A stretch of DNA of 46,781 bases. It comes from a virus. The notes beneath the pieces are model-generated. The model worked only from the letters and a program-made list of their open reading frames with translations. It did not search any database and had not been told where the DNA came from. A program made the translations under genes and the position numbers. Below are positions 1 to 5,460 of this stretch, piece by piece. The stretch lies in IMG/VR virus record IMGVR_UViG_3300028394_000115, positions 1 through 46,781 of that record. One strand, written 5' to 3'. Position 1 is the first letter of the stretch. Each line of letters starts with the position of its first letter.

Positions 1-62
1 AACGAACTTCGTTAAAAGTTCTATATACTACCAATTTCACAAACCTGTATAGTTTTTGACTA

Positions 63-113
63 AAAGTTATATAATAATGTATCACTTTTGTACATACATT
101 AGTGTATAACTTT
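63..113. repeat. Imperfect AT-rich palindrome
   Basis: The arms AAAGTTATA (63-71) and TATAACTTT (105-113) are inverted. A second inner pair, AATGTAT (76-82) and ATACATT (94-100), is inverted around the same centre, with four unpaired bases on each side between the pairs. The structure lies just downstream of the last gene of the leftward operon, in a 123-base stretch with no gene. It has no GC stem or T-tract of a classical intrinsic terminator, so it could be an operator, a weak terminator or a replication-related site. Bases 1-13 form another small palindrome (AACGAA-C-TTCGTT). Confidence 0.5.
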
Positions 114-123
114 AACTTTAAGT

Positions 124-360
124 TTATACGCCGCCCGCGTCTGCATCCCTTATCTGGCGCAGTACCCACTCCAGACCACCCCTGAAACCGTCATCCAAGT
201 TCTTCCAGCCAAGCTCAGTCTCAATGGCCTCAATAAGCTCTTGTTTATACTTAGCTTCGCCATCCTCTCTCCAACCATCTACCATTTCTGGATCTAGTCC
301 TTCAACTTTTCCAGTGGCGTAGCCGTCTTGATAGCCATAGTCATATGCTTCGATACTCAT
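124..360 (-). CDS. Small acidic hypothetical protein, last gene of leftward operon
   Basis: This 78-residue protein is not recognised. It is acidic and begins with a Tyr/Gly-rich stretch (residues 6-18, pattern YDYGYQDGYATGK), followed by a likely helical region. The same GY-x-DGY type of motif appears near the middle of the small protein at 17058-17387, so the two may be distantly related phage proteins. It starts with ATG at 360, about 11 bases after the stop of the glycosyltransferase gene, which fits co-transcription as the promoter-distal gene of the operon running from 2978. No catalytic motif, signal peptide or membrane segment is visible. Confidence 0.75.
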   Translation of the reverse strand: MSIEAYDYGYQDGYATGKVEGLDPEMVDGWREDGEAKYKQELIEAIETELGWKNLDDGFRGGLEWVLRQIRDADAGGV

Positions 361-371
361 TATGTTTTCTT

Positions 372-1085
372 CTAACTTACTGTATAGACGGTTTCTTTGT
401 GGTGCTTAAGTTTTACTGTAGGGTCTACGTATATTTTATATCCATTTTTCCTAGCATTCATACACCAAGAGTAGTCCTCACCAACGATACTCCCATACCC
501 GGGGGTATCCCAGGTTAAGTGCTCAATCATGAACCAAGGTCGATCCATATTCTCAAAAACTCCACTTTTCATAGTAACAAATCCAAATCCAACTCCAAAA
601 ACTTCCATTGGATCTATTTTATTAAAAAAAGAAAACTCATGCATATTAATAGTAGGCTTCTCTATCCCACGAGCATAGTACACTTGATTAAAAGAAGTAG
701 CACAGACTGTACCTTCAGAGTTCAGGGCATAGACCCCAGATATAATATCTAGATCAGACTCATAAAGTTTTTTAAAATCTTCAATCTCCCATTCAATGTC
801 AGAGTCAATCCAAAAAATCTTGTCGTAAGTATACTGCTTAGATCCGACAACACTGTATTCCATATCTAGAGCATTAGCTTTATTAAAATCAGCATCTCTA
901 TCTAAAGCTGTAAACTCTCTAACTAGAGGAATAAAAGATCCAGGCTTAGTTAAAAACTTATAAGTCAATCCTAAAGACTCTAACCAACCAACAGTCTTTA
1001 GTAAACTTTTAACGTAAGAGGCGTGCATCTGTCTTCCAGGAGTTGCAATCAAAACGTTGTAGTGCTTCATTATATCTTTACTCAT
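372..1085 (-). CDS. GT-A type glycosyltransferase
   Basis: This is a likely nucleotide-sugar-dependent glycosyltransferase. From the chosen start the protein has about 237 residues. An N-terminal beta strand (YNVLIATPG) is followed by a DxD-type metal and nucleotide-sugar motif, FWIDSDIEW (D94 and D96). Near the C-terminus a GEDYSWC segment (likely catalytic acid/base region) precedes a paired His (KHH), matching the end of the second GT at 18237-18977. I chose ATG at 1085 because it overlaps the upstream stop (ATGAGTAA) and has a GAGGG-like ribosome site. ATG codons at 1097 and 1070 are alternatives. Family assignment is secure at fold level only; sugar and acceptor are unknown. Confidence 0.8.
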   Translation of the reverse strand: MSKDIMKHYNVLIATPGRQMHASYVKSLLKTVGWLESLGLTYKFLTKPGSFIPLVREFTALDRDADFNKANALDMEYSVVGSKQYTYDKIFWIDSDIEWEIEDFKKLYESDLDIISGVYALNSEGTVCATSFNQVYYARGIEKPTINMHEFSFFNKIDPMEVFGVGFGFVTMKSGVFENMDRPWFMIEHLTWDTPGYGSIVGEDYSWCMNARKNGYKIYVDPTVKLKHHKETVYTVS

Positions 1086-1254
1086 TAACACCCTCACAGT
1101 TTAAGATTGCTTCACGCTCCGTGGGATATTTATCCCAACAGTTACCTATCTTCCCAACTCCTCCAAAAAGAAATCCGTAAATCAAAGCTCCAATCATTGC
1201 AATAATAATTCCCGCAACGACCAGTATCTCTTTCTTAGTTATGTTCTCACTCAT
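1078..1254 (-). CDS. Small single-pass membrane protein
   Basis: This protein of about 58 residues has one clear transmembrane helix (KEILVVAGIIIAMIGALIYG and following residues), a charged N-terminus and a short C-terminal part with two cysteines. The preferred start is ATG at 1254: it overlaps the upstream stop in ATGAGTGA and has GGAGAG six bases before it. A longer frame from 1266 has no better site. Its stop overlaps the start of the glycosyltransferase, so the two are translationally coupled. Function is unknown; it could help anchor or localise the glycosyltransferase, but that is only context. Confidence 0.7.
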   Translation of the reverse strand: MSENITKKEILVVAGIIIAMIGALIYGFLFGGVGKIGNCWDKYPTEREAILNCEGVNE

Positions 1255-1552
1255 CTGTCTCTCCATTTATTGCATTAGACTGCAACTTTTCCTCACTAAA
1301 TATTGCAGTAGACTGCAACTTTTCCTCAATAATTGCAATAGCCCAAGGAGAGCAAGCAGAGTCAGCCTCTTCAAGCTTAGAAATAAGCCTTTCACGCTCT
1401 TGCTGCCTAATGCTTTCTACCAGCTGAGCACCAATCTCGTCTAGCTCAAGCTCTACATACCTGGGCTTGCAGCAGACGCACTTGGGTTCAGTGTAGCGGG
1501 GGTCTCTAAAATCTCTCACTGGATTCCAACTTCCTTTTTTACAAACTGCCAA
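1247..1552 (-). CDS. Hypothetical protein with Cys-rich N-terminus and internal duplication
   Basis: This 101-residue protein is not recognised. The N-terminal part carries a CVCC cluster (about residues 25-28), which could bind a metal. The middle is a charged helix (about residues 36-65). The C-terminus holds an 11-residue tandem duplication, EEKLQSTAIFS / EEKLQSNAING, encoded by a 33-base direct repeat. It overlaps the upstream small zinc-finger gene by 37 bases and the downstream membrane gene by 8 bases, so it belongs to the same tight operon. The duplication looks recent because 26 of 27 core bases are identical. Confidence 0.65.
   Translation of the reverse strand: MAVCKKGSWNPVRDFRDPRYTEPKCVCCKPRYVELELDEIGAQLVESIRQQERERLISKLEEADSACSPWAIAIIEEKLQSTAIFSEEKLQSNAINGETDE
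1269..1328 (-). repeat. 33-base-period tandem duplication inside a gene
   Basis: Two 27-base copies (1269-1295 and 1302-1328) differ at one position and are offset by 33 bases, exactly 11 codons. The repeat therefore keeps the reading frame and duplicates EEKLQS-x-AI in the gene at 1247-1552. This is typical of replication slippage or recent segmental duplication. Confidence 0.85.
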
Positions 1553-1719
1553 AAGTCCTCATAATCAATGTCCATCTCTTCAAACGCATCTGAACGTCGC
1601 TTACGATCTTTAGGACCATCTATAAGCCTTTTTTCAGCTCTATGTACTTGAAAGTAGTGCTGGGAGCACATCCCACGACCAAACACAGTCTTCTGGCATT
1701 CGCTAGTGTAGTTGCACAT
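1516..1719 (-). CDS. Small Cys/His zinc-binding protein
   Basis: From ATG at 1719 the protein has 67 residues and begins MCNYTSECQKTVFGRGMCSQHY. Cysteines at about 2, 8 and 18 plus His 21 suggest one zinc site. The GRGMCSQHYF pattern is often seen in small phage proteins related to HNH or recombination-endonuclease zinc modules, but the catalytic His/Asn residues are not evident here. The rest is charged, with a C-terminal helix. A longer frame to 1785 is unlikely because it would overlap the upstream gene heavily, whereas ATG 1719 sits one base after that gene's stop and follows a GGAG-like site. Confidence 0.65.
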   Translation of the reverse strand: MCNYTSECQKTVFGRGMCSQHYFQVHRAEKRLIDGPKDRKRRSDAFEEMDIDYEDFWQFVKKEVGIQ

Positions 1720-1720
1720 A

Positions 1721-2044
1721 CTATTCTTTTTCTCCAAGGTTGTATCGAGCACAGCAGCCATCACAGTCATGAACCGTATACCCATGAGCCAGTCCGTGAC
1801 TGCAGGTTATGGTTCTTGAGACGTCCTGTGGCGTAATACTTCTACCATCTATAAGATCTAAAAGCTGTGTGGCAGTTAGCGTTATTTCATCACGTACATA
1901 GAACCCAGGATCCCATTCGATTCTACTAACATGCTTTAGAACTATTCTCCTTATGCGATCACGTTCTGTAAGCTTACCCTTATTATAGGCAGCGTCCAGC
2001 TGATCTTCTGAAGGTGTCTTGTTCAACATCCTAAACCTGCTCAT
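1721..2044 (-). CDS. Hypothetical protein with C-terminal Cys/His cluster
   Basis: This 107-residue protein is not recognised. It has a basic, probably helical N-terminal half and a C-terminal cluster, CSHGLAHGYTVHDCDGCC (about residues 81-98), which looks like a metal-binding knuckle. The start at 2044 is supported by AAAGGAG six bases upstream. It is separated from the methyltransferase by about 50 bases and abuts the next zinc-binding gene. Three consecutive small genes in this operon carry cysteine clusters, a pattern typical of phage early accessory regions, but no function can be assigned. Confidence 0.7.
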   Translation of the reverse strand: MSRFRMLNKTPSEDQLDAAYNKGKLTERDRIRRIVLKHVSRIEWDPGFYVRDEITLTATQLLDLIDGRSITPQDVSRTITCSHGLAHGYTVHDCDGCCARYNLGEKE

Positions 2045-2095
2045 ATCTCTCCTTTATTTTGAGGTGGTAGAAGTTTATCAAAGAATCTTAAAAAA

Positions 2096-2650
2096 TCAAA
2101 CTTCATTTCCCCACACATCCCAACCATCCATTGGACGACGGGCAAACATTTCTAGTTTAGCTAGATCTGGGTACAAACGCTCAATCCTTCGGTGGATTTC
2201 GTCTGGCTTCCTCGAGTGCTCCATCTTTGCAGCAAGAACCGCATGGGGAACACCCTCGTCCGCAAGGGGCAGGGGTCGGCCCTTCGTAACGTTTGAAGCA
2301 ACAATAACAAACTCCGCTGTCGGTTTTACGACGCTCGGGCGGACGCCTTGAGCGCCTATTGGAGTTACCCCGTCTTTGCGAGTCTTCACCCATGTAAATG
2401 CAACACCTCTATATGTATAACCCCAGTGGCGGAGTAGATCGATAGCAAAATCAAGACGAGGAGATGTCACCCACATAAAGATTACGCCAGGCTTGTTGAG
2501 AATGCTCTGAATGTCCATTGACATTAGATCAGCATCTGACATGGTTGGGTAGAACTTAGCAGCTGCACCCATTTTGTCCTGTGCCCCGTAGTATGACCAA
2601 GGTGGATCCATCAATATGACGTCATACTTCTTATTAGGAAGATCAGTCAA
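2096..2650 (-). CDS. MT-A70 family adenine-N6 DNA methyltransferase
   Basis: The protein is predicted to transfer a methyl group from S-adenosylmethionine to N6 of adenine, probably in DNA. The catalytic DPPW motif lies at about residues 15-18 (VILMDPPWSYYG), followed by typical MT-A70 features: FYPTMS, then a strand with FMWVTSPRL, then GYTYRGVAFTWVKTRK. The C-terminal AKMEHSRKPDEIHRRIERL and KLEMFARR segments match the family. The start is probably TTG at 2650: it has AAAGGA seven bases upstream and overlaps the previous stop. A TTG at 2671 is the alternative. There is no restriction nuclease beside it, so self-protection or expression control is more likely than a complete restriction system. 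Confidence 0.88.
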   Translation of the reverse strand: MTDLPNKKYDVILMDPPWSYYGAQDKMGAAAKFYPTMSDADLMSMDIQSILNKPGVIFMWVTSPRLDFAIDLLRHWGYTYRGVAFTWVKTRKDGVTPIGAQGVRPSVVKPTAEFVIVASNVTKGRPLPLADEGVPHAVLAAKMEHSRKPDEIHRRIERLYPDLAKLEMFARRPMDGWDVWGNEV

Positions 2651-2978
2651 TGTCTTTTTCCTTTGGCTCAATAGTTGTCCAAATTATGTCATCTATCTCT
2701 AAACCTAGATTTATTGCAATAAGAGCATCTTTGTCCGGGTTAGGCTCAGCAAAGCTCATAAACTCTGTTTCAAAATCTTCAACAGACTCTAGGCTTGTTT
2801 TGATTGTATTGTAAGTGTGATAGAGGTGGAGCTGAAGATCGTTGAACTCCATCCAAAGATCTAGGGCATACTTTACAGCTTGCTTCTGAACTTCTAGTTC
2901 ATCGGATCCAAACTCTTTTTCAATGTCACCATCCGAAATAAGTACGGACCAAACTCTGTGTTTAATGTCATTACGCAT
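2643..2978 (-). CDS. Hypothetical acidic protein, first gene of leftward operon
   Basis: This 111-residue acidic protein has predicted helices and no recognised domain, cysteine cluster or membrane segment. It is the promoter-proximal gene of the operon running to 124. The start ATG at 2978 lies only seven bases after a TAGGAT (2985-2990 on this strand), so either AGGA acts as the ribosome site or TAGGAT is a -10 element and the transcript is nearly leaderless. Its 3' end overlaps the start of the methyltransferase gene, implying coupled translation. Confidence 0.7.
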   Translation of the reverse strand: MRNDIKHRVWSVLISDGDIEKEFGSDELEVQKQAVKYALDLWMEFNDLQLHLYHTYNTIKTSLESVEDFETEFMSFAEPNPDKDALIAINLGLEIDDIIWTTIEPKEKDID

Positions 2979-3000
2979 ATTACAATCCTACACCAAAAGC

Positions 3001-3041
3001 GAAACCCCCTGACTGGCTCTTTCAAGTTTGCAGGGGGTTTC
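3001..3041. terminator. Bidirectional intrinsic terminator
   Basis: Perfect 11-base arms GAAACCCCCTG (3001-3011) and CAGGGGGTTTC (3031-3041) enclose a 19-base loop. The stem is GC-rich and flanked by A/T on both sides. It separates the tRNA/tmRNA transcript from the methyltransferase operon and probably ends leftward transcription through the tRNA. A second weaker hairpin (GCAGAC 3074-3079 with GTCTGC 3097-3102) lies between it and the tRNA. Confidence 0.8.
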
Positions 3042-3107
3042 TTATATTGGGAGAATTCCGTTGCCTAGGACGGGCAGACCGCTGGGCGCTCCCTTTGTCT
3101 GCAAGCG

Positions 3108-3178
3108 CACCGCCCCTAGGAGTCGAACCTAGGCCCACAGTTTTGGAGACTGCTGTGCTACCGTAACACTTGGGCGAT
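3108..3178 (-). tRNA. tRNA-Trp (anticodon CCA)
   Basis: A 71-base cloverleaf can be drawn by hand. The acceptor stem pairs ATCGCCC with GGGCGGT. The D-arm GTGT/GCAC encloses a loop containing GG. The anticodon stem GCAGT/ACTGT encloses loop CTCCAAA with anticodon CCA. The T-arm CTAGG/CCTAG encloses TTCGACT. The 3' CCA is not encoded, so the host CCA-adding enzyme would be needed. Its 5' end is one base from the 3' CCA of the tmRNA, so the two RNAs must be processed from one precursor. Confidence 0.93.
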
Positions 3179-3179
3179 T

Positions 3180-3523
3180 TGGTGGAGATGCGGGGAATTG
3201 AACCCCGGTCCAGTTATGGATTCATTGTTCTTCTACAAGCTTAGGCAGTTTGAATATAAATAGTGTTTGACCTGCCAGACCACTATATTTTCACTTTTCC
3301 AGGCAAGTGATTTAGCCCTGTTGCTTTGGTGTCCTATTTATTTAAAACCTAGCTGCCCACTTAGGACTGGTGCTTTGCTAGGGGCCTTAGCGACATAACT
3401 AGGTTACGCTGCTAGTGCGAATGCAGATTGTTCAGCATTTATTTTGTTTAGCGGTTTTACGAGACTCCGCCATCTCGGCTTGCTTCACCAACTTCAGAAT
3501 AACTGTCGAAACCAGTCATCCCC
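3180..3523 (-). ncRNA. ssrA: Transfer-messenger RNA (tmRNA)
   Basis: This RNA rescues stalled ribosomes and tags the unfinished protein for proteolysis. The 5' end GGGGATGACTGGTTTCGACA is a hallmark of tmRNA, and GGGGATG pairs with CATCTCC at the 3' end. The T-arm GGACCGGGGTTCAATTCCCC is followed by an encoded ACCA. The tag frame ends NAEQSAFALAA then TAA (stop at 3404-3406, leftward). The resume codon is uncertain; GTA or a nearby codon after GGAGTCTC is possible, giving a tag of up to about 18 residues. Length is 344 bases, normal for a one-piece tmRNA. It lies just downstream of an HNH gene on the same strand. Confidence 0.95.
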
Positions 3524-3544
3524 GTGAACACTATTAAGTTATGT

Positions 3545-3964
3545 TTAGATTGTAGCAGATGTCTGTGCAGGTTTCCAAGCTCTAATTTTTGCAGCTTTGC
3601 AATCCCTACATCTACATCCGGCATTGTAAGACTCTACAGTACCGCAATCAAACTCATTGATATTACCTGGAGCACCCTCATCTTCAGAATCAGGCTTACT
3701 GTTTTGAATAGCAGTTTTCTCCTCATGGCAAGACTCGCATAGGATATGGCAGTTAGCTAACTCCTCTTCGCGAATCTCATCTCGGGCAGACCAGATGTCC
3801 CGAGGGTTATACTTTTTAAGATCTTGGTCAATGTGGTCAACTTCTAGATTTCTAATTGACCCACACATAACGCACTCTCCGCCATTGGCTTTAATCCAAT
3901 CGCGTTTGCGTTTGTTGACAAAAGCGAGCTGATAGTCGCGCTTCTTTTTTCCTTCATAACCCAT
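3545..3964 (-). CDS. HNH endonuclease-like protein with C-terminal zinc module
   Basis: This 139-residue protein combines two modules. The first is an HNH nuclease core: CVMC at 31-34, VDH at 42-44, then NCHILCESCHEEKT at 71-84, giving the four-Cys structural zinc site and the DH and N/H residues. The second, from about residue 105, is a CGTVESYNAGCRCRDCKAAK module, a Cys-rich motif known from many small actinobacterial and actinophage proteins. It sits 21 bases upstream of the tmRNA on the same strand, so readthrough could link them. It may be a homing-type endonuclease or a packaging-associated HNH; no terminase is visible, so homing near the RNA genes is the better guess. Confidence 0.82.
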   Translation of the reverse strand: MGYEGKKKRDYQLAFVNKRKRDWIKANGGECVMCGSIRNLEVDHIDQDLKKYNPRDIWSARDEIREEELANCHILCESCHEEKTAIQNSKPDSEDEGAPGNINEFDCGTVESYNAGCRCRDCKAAKIRAWKPAQTSATI

Positions 3965-3993
3965 TGCATAAGTTTACCAGAAGGATGAAGAAA

Positions 3994-4146
3994 CTACTTT
4001 CCCAGGGGTGGCCCAACAACTAGGCGACGCTTCTCTGGATCCCAGATCTTTGGACGCTTTTTATAGGCCTTCTTTTTAGAGCTTACTCGATCGTCATTAC
4101 GGGCTGGACCGGACTTCTGTCCGCCTCCACCTTTTCCTTGTGCCAT
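3994..4146 (-). CDS. Small basic Gly/Lys-rich protein
   Basis: A 50-residue frame starts at ATG 4146 (MAQGKGGGGQKSGPARNDD) and ends at 3994. It is strongly basic, with a Gly-rich head, an SSKKKAYKKR segment and a PKIWDPEKRR segment. An AAGGAA-type ribosome site lies about seven bases upstream. It resembles short disordered nucleic-acid-binding proteins, but no family is recognised. It is 29 bases upstream of the HNH gene on the same strand and probably belongs to the same transcript. Confidence 0.6.
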   Translation of the reverse strand: MAQGKGGGGQKSGPARNDDRVSSKKKAYKKRPKIWDPEKRRLVVGPPLGK

Positions 4147-4210
4147 TTTATTCCTTTTTTCCTTGGCTATGTTTCAAAAGTTTAGCATAAAAAAATTTTT
4201 TAAGTCAAAT

Positions 4211-4239
4211 TTGACAATGCTATAAAAATTAATTATAGT
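4211..4239 (+). promoter_or_regulatory. Strong sigma70-type promoter
   Basis: TTGACA (4211-4216), a 17-base spacer and TATAGT (4234-4239) form a near-consensus housekeeping promoter facing right. Transcription would start near 4246, giving a leader of about 20 bases with AGGAG before the gene at 4265. This is the best-matching promoter in the window and implies high or early expression of the DNA-binding protein. Confidence 0.85.
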
Positions 4240-4264
4240 AGTCTTATTATTCAAACATAGGAGA

Positions 4265-4738
4265 ATGATGAAAGACGAACTACTGGAAACCTACGCAAGT
4301 CAGATGGCAGAGCTTCTGCCACTAGCCAGAAAGGCTTATGGCTCTCGTGGGACTAAATCACCGCAACATGACGCATCACGCTGCTACACATCCCTAGCCG
4401 TGGAGTACTACATGAATGGGGGGAGTCTTCTGGACCTAGCTGCAAAGCTGGGAGTTACATATGCCGGCCTACGCCGACGTGTAGTTACGGCAGACCTACC
4501 TTCCCCCAGTAAGCGTAATCGCAGCAGGGCTACTCCAGAAGAAGTTCAGCAGGCAGCTGATCGCATTCTTGAGGCTAAGTCAGTGGGTACAACTACGTAC
4601 CACGAAGCTCTACGTCGAGAGTATGAAGATAATGGAATCTCTCTGACTAAGATTGCAAAGGCTCTAGGTCTTAGCTCGGCTAACCCTTTGTATTATGGAG
4701 TCTCTAGAACGAAACTTAAAGAATCAGAAATTGTTTAG
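4265..4738 (+). CDS. Helix-turn-helix DNA-binding protein
   Basis: This 157-residue protein is probably a regulator. Two similar segments each look like a helix-turn-helix: SLLDLAAKLGVTYAGLRRRV (about residues 54-73) and SLTKIAKALGLSSANPLYYG (about 129-148), each preceded by EYYMNGG or EYEDNGI, so the protein may be an internal duplication with two DNA-reading heads. It has its own near-consensus promoter and a dedicated terminator, so it is an isolated single-gene unit. ATG at 4265 and ATG at 4268 are both possible; the second has better spacing from AGGAG. Its targets are unknown; the operators at 21770 and 21831 are candidates only by speculation. Confidence 0.75.
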   Translation: MMKDELLETYASQMAELLPLARKAYGSRGTKSPQHDASRCYTSLAVEYYMNGGSLLDLAAKLGVTYAGLRRRVVTADLPSPSKRNRSRATPEEVQQAADRILEAKSVGTTTYHEALRREYEDNGISLTKIAKALGLSSANPLYYGVSRTKLKESEIV

Positions 4739-4743
4739 ATAGT

Positions 4744-4779
4744 AAAAAACCCCCAAGGAGAAATCCAAGGGGGTTTTTT
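4744..4779. terminator. Bidirectional intrinsic terminator between convergent genes
   Basis: Perfect 11-base arms AAAAAACCCCC (4744-4754) and GGGGGTTTTTT (4769-4779) enclose a loop with an extra GGA/TCC pairing. It has a T-tract in both directions and separates the convergent genes ending at 4738 and 4787. Confidence 0.92.
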
Positions 4780-4786
4780 ACCTGAG

Positions 4787-5053
4787 TTAGAGCTCAGATA
4801 CCTTCTTGTTCTTAGATACTTCTGCTTCAGCAGAAGATGCAAATGCAGTGTTGATCTCTTCTTCATCAAGAACGCCATCTACGACGTAGGCACGAGCCAA
4901 CGATTCAGCAACTTCCATAATTCCAACAAAAGCGGCGATTAGGCCAGACTGCCACAGCTCGACACCGCCAATAGAACCAGCGGCTAGAACAGCACTGACC
5001 TTAAGAATTACAAGAGCAATGGTTCTCTTGAGGATTGTTTTTGCAATTTCCAT
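4787..5053 (-). CDS. Small membrane protein, holin candidate
   Basis: This 88-residue protein has two hydrophobic segments (about residues 9-28, ALVILKVSAVLAAGSIGG, and 33-52, WQSGLIAAFVGIMEVAESLA) and an acidic, charged C-terminal tail (DGVLDEEEINTAF then Lys/Glu-rich). The layout of short N-terminus, two helices and charged tail fits a small phage holin, but no lysin gene lies beside it, so holin is only one option. It is the last gene before the two-way terminator. Its leader shares a 13-base element with the leader of the glycosyltransferase at 18977, and its GGGAG ribosome site lies within a palindrome. Confidence 0.65.
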   Translation of the reverse strand: MEIAKTILKRTIALVILKVSAVLAAGSIGGVELWQSGLIAAFVGIMEVAESLARAYVVDGVLDEEEINTAFASSAEAEVSKNKKVSEL

Positions 5054-5115
5054 ATTTTCTCCCGGGAGACTAGTAGGGTTGATTGACCCTCTCTCCCAAG
5101 AGTTACTTCTATTTT
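5054..5115 (-). promoter_or_regulatory. Structured leader with shared 13-base element
   Basis: On the leftward strand, TAAAAT (near 5111) could be a -10 element. The leader then carries CTTGGGAGAGAGG (5100-5088), an AGGGT/ACCCT hairpin and TCTCCCGGGAGA just before the ATG. GGGAGA at 5096-5091 can pair with TCTCCC, while the same TCTCCC is complementary to the GGGAG ribosome site. Two exclusive pairings could therefore expose or hide the ribosome site. The same 13-mer occurs in the leader at 19053-19065. Confidence 0.45.
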
Positions 5116-5123
5116 ATCGCAAA

Positions 5124-5432
5124 TTATCGACGTCTATTATTGTACGTAATACGCATATCGCGGTTACCCCTGCGGATATTCACTCGATCTCTTTCGGTAG
5201 TCCCACCCCAGATACCATGCAATTCTGGTTGCTTTAGTGCATACTGTAGACAAGCCATTCTATATGGACACTCAGCGCAAACTTTTTTGGCTTCATTCTC
5301 ATGCTCATAAGTAGGTCGGTAAGACATGATCCCCTCTTTAGGCTCATCAGCAAAAAATGCATCTGGATCGGTTTCTGCACATGGCGCATCCCCCTGGTCT
5401 AAAAAAGCTGGTACGTCTGTGTAAAATTCCAT
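5124..5432 (-). CDS. WhiB-family iron-sulfur transcription factor
   Basis: WhiB-like proteins hold a [4Fe-4S] cluster and bind the housekeeping sigma factor to alter transcription; they are restricted to actinobacteria and their phages. This 102-residue protein has the four cysteines C18, C52, C55 and C61 (C-x2-C-x5-C), the diagnostic GIWGG turn at 73-77 and a basic C-terminal tail (NIRRGNRDMRITYNNRRR) for DNA contact. Length is usual for the family. It lies between the membrane gene and the FmdB-like gene on the same strand. Phage WhiB proteins can alter host transcription or superinfection; the role here is not known. Confidence 0.93.
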   Translation of the reverse strand: MEFYTDVPAFLDQGDAPCAETDPDAFFADEPKEGIMSYRPTYEHENEAKKVCAECPYRMACLQYALKQPELHGIWGGTTERDRVNIRRGNRDMRITYNNRRR

Positions 5433-5460
5433 TGGTGCGTCTCTATCTACTTATGTGAGC

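Noticed and set aside
56-75. TTGACT and TATAAT as a rightward promoter
   Set aside because: The spacing is only about eight bases, far too short, and no rightward gene follows.
1516-1785. Longer start for the small zinc-binding gene
   Set aside because: The extra 22 residues overlap the upstream gene and carry no family feature; ATG 1719 follows a ribosome site and abuts the upstream stop.
2181-2393. Second frame on the leftward strand inside the methyltransferase gene
   Set aside because: It has an Arg/Cys-rich translation from an alternative frame of a well-supported gene and no upstream ribosome site.
2096-2650. Complete restriction-modification system
   Set aside because: No restriction endonuclease gene lies nearby. 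The HNH gene at 3545 is separated from it by the RNA genes and a terminator.
3061-3107. Possible second tRNA between terminator and tRNA-Trp
   Set aside because: Only hairpins can be drawn; there is no acceptor stem, T-arm TTC or anticodon loop.
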